Shown: positions 31,396-39,916, numbered from the stretch's first letter. The stretch is 64,000 bases of DNA from Flagellimonas yonaguniensis (GCF_029193885.1 NZ_JARFVB010000003.1:186001-250000); one strand, 5' to 3'. A program made the numbers and translations. The notes: generated from the letters alone by a model not told the origin.

Positions 31396-31860
31396 CTATT
31401 CATAAACCCGTAAGGTGGAACCATCAAGCTCAGTATTGAAAACCTTTAAGGCCTTCGCTGGGACACTATCCACTTGATTTAGAGGTGTACCATCTTGTGC
31501 AAAACGTGAACCGTGCACTTCACAAGAAAAGATACCTCCATTACTTTGACTGAACTCCACCTCAGCATAACCTTGATGACTGCATATCAAACTTGCTGCC
31601 ACCAGTTCATCTTCCAAGTTTCTCGCAACAACAATATCTGTAAGACCATTTTCACTAACATTGGAAGCAACCTCAATGAATCCACCTAAATCATTTAATG
31701 AACTTGCATCAGGAGAATCTAAATCGATAGTAAAGTCAACACCAGAAGGAATATCCCTATCCCCCCCAACATCATCCTTGGAACACCCTTGTAAACAGGG
31801 AAATGTAAGGGCAAAGGCTGCACCTGCACCCAAACTTCTAAGAAACTCTTTTCTCTCCAT
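31396..31860 (-). CDS. Rieske [2Fe-2S] lipoprotein
   Basis: The 154-residue protein begins MERKEFLRSLGAGAAFAL, a signal with lipobox-like LQGC (Cys 26), then a beta domain with the Rieske ligands C93-x-H95 (CSHQGY) and C113-x2-H116 (CEVHGS). It is thus a small exported electron carrier. The N-terminus resembles a twin-arginine signal but lacks the RR pair. It is first in the minus-strand cluster; the thioredoxin gene starts 20 bp after it. The partner oxidoreductase is not in the window. Confidence 0.9.
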   Translation of the reverse strand: MERKEFLRSLGAGAAFALTFPCLQGCSKDDVGGDRDIPSGVDFTIDLDSPDASSLNDLGGFIEVASNVSENGLTDIVVARNLEDELVAASLICSHQGYAEVEFSQSNGGIFSCEVHGSRFAQDGTPLNQVDSVPAKALKVFNTELDGSTLRVYE

Positions 31861-31907
31861 AGCATAAGGTTTATATATTCAAACGCTATTTTGAATGAAA
31901 TCGTATG

Positions 31908-33086
31908 CTAGTATTCAAACTTGCCGTACTGGCTCTGGATGGTCAATTTTTTACTTTCGGATGATTCCACTCGCCCAATAATCTGTGCATCCACATCAAA
32001 ACTTTGGGAAATGGCAATGATTTCTTCCGCAACTTCTTTGTCCACATACAGTTCCATCCTGTGCCCACAGTTGAAGACCTGGTACATTTCTTTCCAATCG
32101 GTTCCTGACTGCTCTTGGATCAGTTTGAACAAAGGGGGAATGGAAAACATATTGTCCTTGATAATGTGTAGGTTCTCCACGAAGTGGAGGATTTTGGTCT
32201 GAGCACCTCCACTGCAATGTACCATCCCGTGGATTTCTTCGGATGAAAACCGCTTCAATACTTTTTTAATGATAGGTGCGTATGTTCTGGTTGGCGACAA
32301 CACCAATTTACCGGCATCAAGTGGGGAATCTGTTACTTTATCCGTCAATTTTGTATTCCCCGAATACACCAATTCCCCTGGAACAGATGCATCGAAACTT
32401 TCTGGATATTTTTCGGCCAAGTATTTGGAAAACACATCATGTCGGGCAGAGGTCAAACCGTTACTGCCCATCCCTCCGTTATATTCGGTTTCGTAACTTG
32501 CTTTTCCAAAGGAAGCCAGACCTACGATAACATCTCCAGCTTTAATATTGGCATTATCGATTACCTTTTTGCGCTCCATTCTGGCCGTTACCGTGGAATC
32601 CACGATTATGGTACGTACCAAGTCGCCAACATCGGCAGTTTCCCCGCCCGTGGAGCGGATGGTAATTCCGTGTTTGTCCAAATCGGAAATCAATTCCTCG
32701 GTCCCATTGATGATGGCCGAAATCACCTCGCCTGGAATCAGGTTTTTGTTTCGCCCAATGGTGGACGACAACATAATATTATCGGTGGCACCAACGCAGA
32801 TCAGGTCATCCACGTTCATAATGAGTGCATCTTGGGCAATCCCTTTCCAAACGGAAACATCCCCGGTTTCCTTCCAGTACATATAGGCCAAGGAGGATTT
32901 GGTACCTGCACCATCGGCGTGCATAACCAAACAATGGTCTTCGCTACCCGTTAAATAATCGGGTACAATTTTGCAGAACGCTTTTGGGAAAAGTCCTTTG
33001 TCAATGTTCTTGATGGCATTGTGCACATCTTCTTTCGAGGCTGAAACACCTCGTTGTGCATATCTTTTACTGGTATCCGATGACAT
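31908..33086 (-). CDS. purM: Phosphoribosylformylglycinamidine cyclo-ligase (AIR synthase)
   Basis: PurM converts FGAM to AIR with ATP, step five of purine synthesis. The protein starts MSSDTSKRYAQRGVSASKEDVHNAI and has HADGAGTKSSLAYMYW, DDLICVGATDNIMLSSTIGRN, STGGETADVGDL and MVHCSGGAQTKILHF. At 392 residues it is longer than the ~345 of E. coli, which is usual for Bacteroidota. It stands alone between the Rieske cluster and GSIII on the minus strand. Confidence 0.92.
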   Translation of the reverse strand: MSSDTSKRYAQRGVSASKEDVHNAIKNIDKGLFPKAFCKIVPDYLTGSEDHCLVMHADGAGTKSSLAYMYWKETGDVSVWKGIAQDALIMNVDDLICVGATDNIMLSSTIGRNKNLIPGEVISAIINGTEELISDLDKHGITIRSTGGETADVGDLVRTIIVDSTVTARMERKKVIDNANIKAGDVIVGLASFGKASYETEYNGGMGSNGLTSARHDVFSKYLAEKYPESFDASVPGELVYSGNTKLTDKVTDSPLDAGKLVLSPTRTYAPIIKKVLKRFSSEEIHGMVHCSGGAQTKILHFVENLHIIKDNMFSIPPLFKLIQEQSGTDWKEMYQVFNCGHRMELYVDKEVAEEIIAISQSFDVDAQIIGRVESSESKKLTIQSQYGKFEY

Positions 33087-33165
33087 ATGAAAGGTTTGGG
33101 CAAAAATAACGGAAAGCCATCAAATTATTGATATGCTTCCCGTCTTTTCCTTTTTGTGGATCTAT

Positions 33166-35352
33166 CTATTTGGAAAACAGCATTTCGCGGTACTTGGTAA
33201 ATGGCCAGAATTCATCCGCGATCAATTTCTCCAAGGTATCCGAATGCTCACGGATCTTATTAAAATAAGGACTCACATTATTACAGTAGGCCTGTGCCTT
33301 TTTGTCCACTACCAACATACCGTTGGCACGTTTACGTGCATCTGCCATCTCATCGGTAAGTTTTTTGATCTCCACAATGTGCTCTCCTATCTGTTCCAAA
33401 ATGTTCAATTGACCTTCGGCCACTTTTTTATGCGCTGCCCCATAGACTTCTTTTAAACCATGGATATTTTCCAATAACATATTTTGGTACTTCACTGCTG
33501 CGGGTATTATATGATTGTACACCATTTCGCCCAATACGCGGCCTTCAATTTGGATATGGAAAATATAAGCGCCCAATTCCACTTCTTTGTGTGCCTTGAG
33601 TTCTACCTCGTTCATTACATCCATCTGCTTGAAGAGCTCGTAGCTTTCCTTTGAAGTGATGACCTGCAGTGCCTCTGGCGTGTTTTTATTGAAGCTCAGT
33701 TTTCTTCTTCTTGCTTCTTCCTGCCATTCTATTCCATAACCGTCACCTTCAAAACGGATACGCTTGGAGGTTTTGATATATTCTCGAAGTACATTGAATA
33801 CGGCTTCGTCCTTTTTCAGGTTTTTCTTGTCGATCAATGCATCGACCTCTTTTTTAAAGTCGGTCAACTGTTTAGCCACAATGGTGTTGAGCATTGTCAT
33901 GGGTTTGGCACAGTTCATTTTGGCCCCGACGCCTCGCATCTCGAATTTGTTACCCGTAAAGGCAAATGGTGAGGTTCGGTTCCTATCGGTGTTGTCCAAC
34001 AATATTTCAGGGATCTTCCCCACCACATTGAGTTTGAGCTCTGTTTTTTCCTGTGGGGAGAGTTTTCCTTTGGAAACACCTTCCAACTCATCAAGTACTT
34101 CGCTCAATTGTTGGCCTATGAATATGGATATAATCGGTGGCGGTGCTTCATTTGCCCCCAATCGGTGATCGTTACTTGCAGAGGCAATGGACGCTCTCAA
34201 CAATTCTTCATACGTATCCACCGCTTTTATGGTATTCACGAAAAAGGTCAAAAACTGAAGATTCTTCATGGGTGTGGTGCCTGGACTCAACAGGTTTACA
34301 CCCGTATCCGTTCCCAAAGACCAGTTGTTATGCTTCCCCGATCCGTTGATTCCAGAAAAGGGCTTTTCGTGGAACAACACCGAAAAGTTATATTTATCCG
34401 CTATCTCTTCCATCACATCCATCAACAATAAATTGTGATCTACGGAGAGATTCGCTTCTTCAAAAACGGGGGCCAGTTCAAACTGATTGGGCGCTACCTC
34501 ATTGTGACGGGTTTTAACGGGAATGCCCAATTTCGTACACTCCTTTTCCAGTTCACTCATAAAACCGAGGACACGCGGTGGAATGACACCAAAATAGTGG
34601 TCGTCCAATTGCTGTCCCTTGGCAGAAAAGTTACCCACCAAGGTTCGTCCCGTTACCGAAAGATCCAAACGGGAATTCACCAATGCTCTATCTATTAAAA
34701 AGTACTCTTGCTCCCACCCAAGGGTAGCGTGTACTTTTTTTACGTTTTTATCAAAATATTGGGCGACGCCAGTTGCAGCCTGATCAATCGCATGCAGAGC
34801 ACGTAGGAGTGGCGCCTTGTTGTCCAAAGCCTCACCTGTGTAGGCTACGAAAATGGTCGGGATACATAATGTTGTCTTGTACACGAATGCGGGCGAAGTG
34901 GGATCCCAGGCGGTATATCCGCGTGCCTCAAAGGTATTTCGGATTCCTCCACTGGGAAAGCTGGATGCATCGGGCTCTTGTTGCACCAATTGTGCTCCTC
35001 CAAACTTCTCCATAGCCCTTCCGTTGGGAAGAATATCAAAGAAAGCATCGTGTTTTTCCGCCGTAGCTCCCGTTAACGGTTGAAACCAATGCGTATAATG
35101 CGTAGCTCCCATGGAAAGTGCCCACGCTTTCATGCCTTCGGCCACTTGGTCAGCTATTTTACGGTCAATTTTTGTGCCTTGAAAAATGGCTGATTTCACT
35201 TTATCGAATGCTTCAGCTGTGAGAAATTGAAGCATTTTCTCTTCATTGAAAACGTTCTTCCCAAAAAGGTTGGATCGTTTTCCTGTTTCATCAATATTGG
35301 CGTGTTCCCTATTACGGCTTTCGGCCAAGGCCTGGAATCGTGTTTTCGGCAT
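33166..35352 (-). CDS. glnN: Glutamine synthetase type III
   Basis: The roughly 728-residue enzyme is a GSIII, a dodecamer found in Bacteroidota and cyanobacteria that makes glutamine from glutamate, ammonia and ATP. Signatures are THWFQPLTGATAEKHDAF, LGWEQEYFLID, TRHNEVAPNQFELAPVFEEANLSVDHN, FHEKPFSGINGSGKHNNWS and RFEGDGYGIEWQEEA. ATG 35352 (MPKTRFQALAESR) is the start; TTG 35361 is in frame but not needed. It is divergent from a type II enzyme gene, so both may answer to nitrogen status through the shared 210-bp region. Confidence 0.97.
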   Translation of the reverse strand: MPKTRFQALAESRNREHANIDETGKRSNLFGKNVFNEEKMLQFLTAEAFDKVKSAIFQGTKIDRKIADQVAEGMKAWALSMGATHYTHWFQPLTGATAEKHDAFFDILPNGRAMEKFGGAQLVQQEPDASSFPSGGIRNTFEARGYTAWDPTSPAFVYKTTLCIPTIFVAYTGEALDNKAPLLRALHAIDQAATGVAQYFDKNVKKVHATLGWEQEYFLIDRALVNSRLDLSVTGRTLVGNFSAKGQQLDDHYFGVIPPRVLGFMSELEKECTKLGIPVKTRHNEVAPNQFELAPVFEEANLSVDHNLLLMDVMEEIADKYNFSVLFHEKPFSGINGSGKHNNWSLGTDTGVNLLSPGTTPMKNLQFLTFFVNTIKAVDTYEELLRASIASASNDHRLGANEAPPPIISIFIGQQLSEVLDELEGVSKGKLSPQEKTELKLNVVGKIPEILLDNTDRNRTSPFAFTGNKFEMRGVGAKMNCAKPMTMLNTIVAKQLTDFKKEVDALIDKKNLKKDEAVFNVLREYIKTSKRIRFEGDGYGIEWQEEARRRKLSFNKNTPEALQVITSKESYELFKQMDVMNEVELKAHKEVELGAYIFHIQIEGRVLGEMVYNHIIPAAVKYQNMLLENIHGLKEVYGAAHKKVAEGQLNILEQIGEHIVEIKKLTDEMADARKRANGMLVVDKKAQAYCNNVSPYFNKIREHSDTLEKLIADEFWPFTKYREMLFSK

Positions 35353-35372
35353 TTTCAACAATATTTAATTTT

Positions 35373-35380
35373 CAAATCTA
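35373..35380 (-). promoter_or_regulatory. Candidate -7 element for the GSIII gene
   Basis: On the minus strand TAGATTTG matches TAnnTTTG exactly, 20 bp before the ATG. No TTG lies at standard distance upstream of it, so the promoter is incomplete and may need an activator. Confidence 0.35.
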
Positions 35381-35446
35381 CAATTAAGAATTCAATAATT
35401 TAAACTGCAAAAATTACTTTTTTTTCATTCATCCCTTTTAAAAACA

Positions 35447-35488
35447 GGGGTAATATAAATAATAAACACAAGTTTGTGATTTTACCCC
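35447..35488. promoter_or_regulatory. Inverted repeats in the divergent glutamine synthetase promoter region
   Basis: GGGGTAA (35447-35453) and TTACCCC (35482-35488) are inverted arms 28 bp apart. Between them is the palindrome CACAAGTTTGTG (35467-35478). The group lies between the -7 elements of the two glutamine synthetase genes, ending 10 bp before the -33 of glnA. A regulator site acting on both genes is a reasonable inference. Confidence 0.45.
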
Positions 35489-35497
35489 CTTAAAACA

Positions 35498-35526
35498 TTG
35501 ATAATTAAATGAAAAAACTATTTTTG
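35498..35526 (+). promoter_or_regulatory. glnA (GSII) promoter
   Basis: TTG (35498-35500), an 18-bp spacer and TATTTTTG (35519-35526) match the Bacteroidota consensus completely. The predicted transcript starts near 35532, leaving a leader of about 30 nt before ATG 35564. Confidence 0.65.
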
Positions 35527-35563
35527 TTAATCATAAAATTGAGAACGATTAACTACCAGAATT

Positions 35564-36574
35564 ATGAGCAAATCTAAATTAGAGTATCTATGGTTGGATG
35601 GTTACGAGCCAACAGCCAACATTAGAAGTAAAACTAGAATAGAAGAGGATTTTAGTGGTAAATTGGAAGACTGCCCAATGTGGTCCTTCGATGGTTCTTC
35701 TACCAAACAAGCCGAAGGTGGTTCCTCTGACTGCCTATTGAAGCCTGTTGCCATTTACCCTGATCCAGCAAGAAGAAATGGTTATTTGGTAATGACCGAG
35801 GTGTTGAATGCTGATGGAACTCCACACGAGAGCAATTCCAGAGCTACCATTGATGATGAGGATGATGACTTTTGGTTTGGATTTGAGCAGGAATACTTTA
35901 TCATGGACACTGCAACACAGCTACCATTAGGATTCCCTGTTGGTGGATATCCAGGACCTCAAGGTCTATACTACTGCTCCGTTGGTGGAAGAAACACTTG
36001 GGGTAGAGATTTGGTTGAAGAGCACGCTGATTTGTGTTTGGATGCTGGTCTACAGTTTGAAGGTATCAACCAAGAGGTTGCTGCAGGACAGTGGGAATTC
36101 CAATTGTTCGCCAAAGGTGCCAAAAAAGCTGGTGACGAAATTTGGGTAGCCCGTTATATGCTACAAAGATTGACCGAAAGCTACGGATACTACATTGAGT
36201 ACCACCCAAAACCAATTAAAGGGGATTGGAACGGTTCTGGTATGCACGCCAACTTCTCCAACACCTTGTTGAGAACTTGTGGATCCAAAGAAACTTACGA
36301 AAAAGTATGTGAAGCTTTCCGTCCAGTTACCGCAGAGCATATTGCCGTATATGGTGAGTACAACGACGAGCGATTGACAGGTAAGCACGAAACTGCTTCT
36401 ATCACTGATTTCAGCTATGGTGTTTCCGATAGAGGTGCTTCTATCCGTATTCCTATTATGACAGTTGAAAAAGGTTGGAAAGGATGGTTGGAGGATAGAA
36501 GACCTGCTTCTAACGCCGACCCATACAAAGTTGCTGCTGTAATCGTAAAAACGGTTAAATCCGCAGACGTATAA
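35564..36574 (+). CDS. glnA: Glutamine synthetase type II (eukaryote-like)
   Basis: The 336-residue protein has the GSII beta-grasp N-terminus (LEYLWLDGYEPTANIRSKTR, DCPMWSFDGSSTKQAEG) and the catalytic domain: FWFGFEQEYFIMD, FEGINQEVAAGQWEFQLF, GDWNGSGMHANFSN, GKHETASITDFSYGVSDRGASIRIP and LEDRRPASNADPY. The length matches the short ~340-residue GSII class, not the 470-residue GSI. Its high content of preferred codons suggests strong expression. It has a full consensus promoter and is divergent from GSIII. Confidence 0.97.
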   Translation: MSKSKLEYLWLDGYEPTANIRSKTRIEEDFSGKLEDCPMWSFDGSSTKQAEGGSSDCLLKPVAIYPDPARRNGYLVMTEVLNADGTPHESNSRATIDDEDDDFWFGFEQEYFIMDTATQLPLGFPVGGYPGPQGLYYCSVGGRNTWGRDLVEEHADLCLDAGLQFEGINQEVAAGQWEFQLFAKGAKKAGDEIWVARYMLQRLTESYGYYIEYHPKPIKGDWNGSGMHANFSNTLLRTCGSKETYEKVCEAFRPVTAEHIAVYGEYNDERLTGKHETASITDFSYGVSDRGASIRIPIMTVEKGWKGWLEDRRPASNADPYKVAAVIVKTVKSADV

Positions 36575-36607
36575 TCCCGTATATAAATTAGTTGTTGATT
36601 ATAGATG

Positions 36608-36640
36608 AAAACCGTCCCACTTTTTGGGGCGGTTTTTATT
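36608..36640. terminator. Bidirectional terminator between glnA and the antiporter gene
   Basis: AAAACCGTCCCA (36608-36619) pairs with TGGGGCGGTTTT (36625-36636), one G-U pair, 5-nt loop, with T-rich sequence on the plus strand and matching A-rich sequence on the other side. The antiporter stop codon lies at its edge. Confidence 0.8.
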
Positions 36641-37634
36641 TTATGGTAAAGTAGATAAAGGTGCCGTAAAAAGCCAAAAGAATCAATCCATCTCGCCATC
36701 CCAAGCGCAATCCCTTTGGAAAGAACACCAAAGGCAGAATAAGAAAGGAAATCCCCAACATCCAAAAGATATCACTGGATAGCAGTCCTTCGTCCATAAC
36801 TGTTATCGGGGTAATTATAGAAGTGATTCCCAATACGGCCAACAAATTGAAAATATTGGAACCTATGAGATTACCCAGTGAAATCGCTTTCTCTTTTTTT
36901 AACACGGCAATTACCGAGGCGGCCAGTTCTGGGATACTCGTCCCCACGGAGACAATGGTAATACCGATTACACGGTCACTTACCCCAAATGATGAGGCCA
37001 TGCCCACCGCACCATCAATAAGCAATTCGGAGCCACCCCATAGCGCGGTTCCTCCTACTCCCAAAAACAGTACAATTTTATATAATGGTAAGGGCACATC
37101 ATCTTCGGGCATTTCGTCCACAACAGCAGTCTTTTGAAATCTTAATAGGTATACCAAGAACACAAAAAGGAAGGATACAAGGATAATCCCTTCGTATTGC
37201 TCCAATATGCCATCAAAATAAACAAAGCCACAAAAGACCAGGGAAGCCACTATCATTACAGGCCAATCTGTAGTGTAGAAACTTTTTCTCACATCTATAC
37301 TGCCCATAATAACGGTAATGGCCAAAACCAATCCCAAATTGGCAATATTGGACCCCACTACATTCCCCAAAGAAAGATCGGGAAAACCATCCAGAGCCGC
37401 TTTTATACTTACGATAAGTTCTGGGGCCGATGTCGCAAAGGACACCACTGTCATACCAATGACAATTTTAGGAATGTACAGTCTTAAGGATAAAGCTACC
37501 GCCGACTTCAACAACCAATTTCCCCCTGCAATCAGTAGGACCAACCCCAAAACAATAAAAAGTAGATTTCCCAAAAAAGTAAATTTTCGCGTAAAGATAA
37601 TGGAAGATTCATTCACTAAAGAAGGATATATCAA
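36636..37634 (-). CDS. Calcium/sodium antiporter (CaCA family, YrbG-like)
   Basis: The protein has about ten hydrophobic segments and the two inverted CaCA alpha repeats: IGMTVVSFATSAPELIVS with GNVVGSNIANLGLVLAI, and ITIVSVGTSIPELAASV with GNLIGSNIFNLLAVLGI. It exchanges Ca2+ for Na+ or H+ across the inner membrane. The start is uncertain: the frame has no ATG before the first repeat. TTG 37634 is the longest; GTG 37616 or TTG 37574 would fit the family N-terminus better. The first operator-like box of the BlaI gene begins only 9 bp from the longest start. Confidence 0.92.
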   Translation of the reverse strand: MIYPSLVNESSIIFTRKFTFLGNLLFIVLGLVLLIAGGNWLLKSAVALSLRLYIPKIVIGMTVVSFATSAPELIVSIKAALDGFPDLSLGNVVGSNIANLGLVLAITVIMGSIDVRKSFYTTDWPVMIVASLVFCGFVYFDGILEQYEGIILVSFLFVFLVYLLRFQKTAVVDEMPEDDVPLPLYKIVLFLGVGGTALWGGSELLIDGAVGMASSFGVSDRVIGITIVSVGTSIPELAASVIAVLKKEKAISLGNLIGSNIFNLLAVLGITSIITPITVMDEGLLSSDIFWMLGISFLILPLVFFPKGLRLGWRDGLILLAFYGTFIYFTIK

Positions 37635-37642
37635 AAAGAAAA

Positions 37643-37698
37643 AACTATAAAAATAGTTAATAAACTATAAAAACAGTTGTTTAACTAAAACAATAGTA
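37643..37698. promoter_or_regulatory. Three phased BlaI-type operator boxes
   Basis: AACTATAAAAATAGTT (37643-37658), AACTATAAAAACAGTT (37663-37678) and AACTAAAACAATAGTA (37683-37698) are 16-bp dyads, AACTAT-N4-ATAGTT, repeated every 20 bp (two helical turns). Box 1 is perfect, boxes 2 and 3 each have small departures. They cover the -33 element and spacer of the BlaI-type promoter, the natural place for a repressor that controls its own operon. Confidence 0.7.
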
Positions 37699-37707
37699 TT
37701 ATGTTTG
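37677..37707 (+). promoter_or_regulatory. Promoter of the BlaI/M56 operon
   Basis: TTG (37677-37679), a 20-bp spacer and TATGTTTG (37700-37707) match the Bacteroidota consensus. ATG 37727 follows 19 bp later. The -33 overlaps box 2 and the spacer overlaps box 3 of the operator array. Confidence 0.65.
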
Positions 37708-37726
37708 GCCACATAACGATTATATC

Positions 37727-38086
37727 ATGCAAAAATTGACCAATAAGGAAGAGGAGATCATGAAAATCCTCTGGGAGCTCGAAAAAGCTTTTGTAAAGGA
37801 AATACTGGAACAGATACAGGGCGAAAAGCCTCATTACAACACCCTATCCACTATTGTAAGGAATCTCCAGGAAAAAGGATTTGTGGATCATGAGGCCTTT
37901 GGCAATACGCACCGATATTTTCCCCTGGTAAGTAAGGAACAGTACCGAAAGAAATTTGTGAACGCTGCCATAGCTGATTATTATAATGACTCTTTTAAAA
38001 GTTTGGTATCCCACTTTGCTCAGGAGGAAAAAATATCAATCACGGAACTAAAAGAGATTATCGACCTAATCGAAAAGAAAAAATAA
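37727..38086 (+). CDS. BlaI/MecI/CopY family repressor
   Basis: The 119-residue winged-helix protein begins MQKLTNKEEEIMKILWELEKAFVKEIL, then THYNTLSTIV-like recognition helix (KPHYNTLSTIVRNLQEKGFV) and a C-terminal dimerisation segment. BlaI repressors are dimers removed from DNA by proteolysis triggered by a partner M56 sensor. The M56 gene follows with its ATG overlapping the stop (TAATGG). The three boxes upstream are its likely operators. No beta-lactamase gene is nearby, so the regulated process is unknown. Confidence 0.95.
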   Translation: MQKLTNKEEEIMKILWELEKAFVKEILEQIQGEKPHYNTLSTIVRNLQEKGFVDHEAFGNTHRYFPLVSKEQYRKKFVNAAIADYYNDSFKSLVSHFAQEEKISITELKEIIDLIEKKK

Positions 38087-39855
38087 TGGAACCAATATCT
38101 ATGTACTTCATACAATCCGCCTTTATTTCCGGGGGATTCTTGACAGTTTACCATCTTTTCCTAAAACGAGACACCCTTTTTACCGGAAACAGATTATTCC
38201 TGTTATCGGGATTGGTACTTGCCTTTACATTCCCTTTGATAAAAATCCAAAAAACCGTTGTTGTTTCCAAGCCTGTACTTGTTCAAACAGGAGAACAATT
38301 GTCCCAGACGGTCACAGCGGCCCCGGATAACGGTTGGTATACGTTAGAGAACATTCTTATTGCCGCATATCTATTGGTCTGCGCATTTTTACTGACGAGG
38401 TTTATCATCAGGTTGGTTGCCTTAAAAAAATTGGCGAAAAATGCCCACAGAAGAGAGGAAAAACCATTTTTGCACTTGGAGACGGAAAAGAAAATCTCAC
38501 CTTTCTCATTTTTCAACTATATTTTTTATAACCCACAACTTTTTGAACCCAACGAACTGCACTCGGTCCTAGAACACGAAAAAGTACATGCCCGTCAATA
38601 TCACACCCTTGACGTATTATTCCTGGAAGTTTTAAAGATATTCTTCTGGTTCAATCCAGTATTGTGGCTGTACAAAAGTGCGGTAAAGCAAAATCTGGAG
38701 TACTTGGCCGACCATTTTGCCATTGAAAGTGCAGAGGATAAAAAATCCTACCAATACCTTATGCTCAAGCAGGCGGTAAATACGCAGGAATACACTTTAG
38801 CCAACTCATTTTATAATTCATTAATCAAAAAACGAATAGTCATGTTAAATCAAAATCAATCGAAAAAAATCAATGTTCTGAAAACCTTGGTGGTAGTACC
38901 ATTTTTGGGATTGCTCCTAGTGAGTTTTAATATTGAGGAAACCTACCTCTACAAAGATTCCGATACCCTCGAAAGCGTTATGGAAGAAGAAACTCCAAAG
39001 GACGATAAGATGGTAGAGCTGACCATTGACAAGAACACCACGGATACCGAGCTGGAAGACATTAAAAAGGATTTGAAAAAAGAAGGCATTGATTTTAGCT
39101 ACACCACGGTTAGAAACGATGACAAAGAAATCATATCAATTACATTGAATTTAAGTGGTAAAAACTCCGAGGGAAAAACTTTTAGCGGCAATTACACCAG
39201 TAATTCTGACGGCCCCATTGGCCCCATCACGGTTATTTATGATGACGAAAACAATGGAGTTTCATTTTGGAACGCCTCCAAAAAAAACACCGTGAGCATT
39301 CATAAAATAGAGAAAAATGGAAAGCGCACCGTGAATGGGAGCAACGAAATCAGAATCAGGAAAAAAGGTGGCAAAGCCATAGTAATCGTCGATGGTGAGC
39401 AATTGAGTGATGAAGAGGTTGAAAAACTTCATATTGAGGAAGGCTCATCCATTCATGTTAAAAAGAATGATGAAAACAACAAAGAGATTATCATCAAAAA
39501 AATCGAAAAGAAGGGCAAAGGAAAAAATATCACTGTTATCGATACCGATGAGGATGACGAGGTCTTTGTGAAAAGAAGCAAGAACGTTGTGCTCATCAAA
39601 GATTCTGATGATGATGATGAGGACATCGAGGTCATAAGCGGGGATGGCTCCAGCTATTTTTTCATAGATAATGACGGTAAGAATGAACCCCTGTATTATG
39701 TGGATGGTAAAAAAGCGAAATCAAAGGCCATTAAGGAACTTTCCCCCTCAGAGATTGAGAGCATGAGGGTATATAGAGGAGATGAGGCTGTGGAGAAGTA
39801 TGGTAAAAAGGCAAAAGACGGGGTTGTCGAAATAACCACCAAAAAAGGTAAATGA
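38086..39855 (+). CDS. M56 family (BlaR1-like) membrane metallopeptidase with TonB-plug-like C-terminus
   Basis: The 589-residue protein has N-terminal membrane segments, then a cytoplasmic zinc-protease domain with HEKVH (~164-168) and the third ligand region NLEYLADHFA (~205). A membrane segment follows near 265-285 (LKTLVVVPFLGLLLVSF). The outer part is very charged and ends with YYVDGKKAKSKAIKELSPSEIESMRVYRGDEAVEKYG and DGVVEITTKKGK. That tail copies the plug signature of SusC receptors (ESFSILKDASATAIYG, GVIIITTKKG). Family M56 sensors cleave or trigger cleavage of BlaI. The plug-like tail might sense or contact an outer-membrane transporter, which is inference. Confidence 0.9.
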   Translation: MEPISMYFIQSAFISGGFLTVYHLFLKRDTLFTGNRLFLLSGLVLAFTFPLIKIQKTVVVSKPVLVQTGEQLSQTVTAAPDNGWYTLENILIAAYLLVCAFLLTRFIIRLVALKKLAKNAHRREEKPFLHLETEKKISPFSFFNYIFYNPQLFEPNELHSVLEHEKVHARQYHTLDVLFLEVLKIFFWFNPVLWLYKSAVKQNLEYLADHFAIESAEDKKSYQYLMLKQAVNTQEYTLANSFYNSLIKKRIVMLNQNQSKKINVLKTLVVVPFLGLLLVSFNIEETYLYKDSDTLESVMEEETPKDDKMVELTIDKNTTDTELEDIKKDLKKEGIDFSYTTVRNDDKEIISITLNLSGKNSEGKTFSGNYTSNSDGPIGPITVIYDDENNGVSFWNASKKNTVSIHKIEKNGKRTVNGSNEIRIRKKGGKAIVIVDGEQLSDEEVEKLHIEEGSSIHVKKNDENNKEIIIKKIEKKGKGKNITVIDTDEDDEVFVKRSKNVVLIKDSDDDDEDIEVISGDGSSYFFIDNDGKNEPLYYVDGKKAKSKAIKELSPSEIESMRVYRGDEAVEKYGKKAKDGVVEITTKKGK

Positions 39856-39887
39856 TTATAGCATAATCATTTTTTGAATAGTCCAAG

Positions 39888-39916
39888 GAACCGTCTTAAT
39901 GGCGGTTCTTTTTTTG
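39888..39916 (+). terminator. Terminator of the BlaI/M56 operon
   Basis: GAACCGTC (39888-39895) and GGCGGTTC (39901-39908) form an 8-bp stem with one T-G pair and a 5-nt loop, followed by eight T. Confidence 0.85.

Noticed and set aside
32439..32954. 171-codon frame antisense to purM
   Set aside because: The purM gene is complete and conserved; the antisense frame is a shadow.
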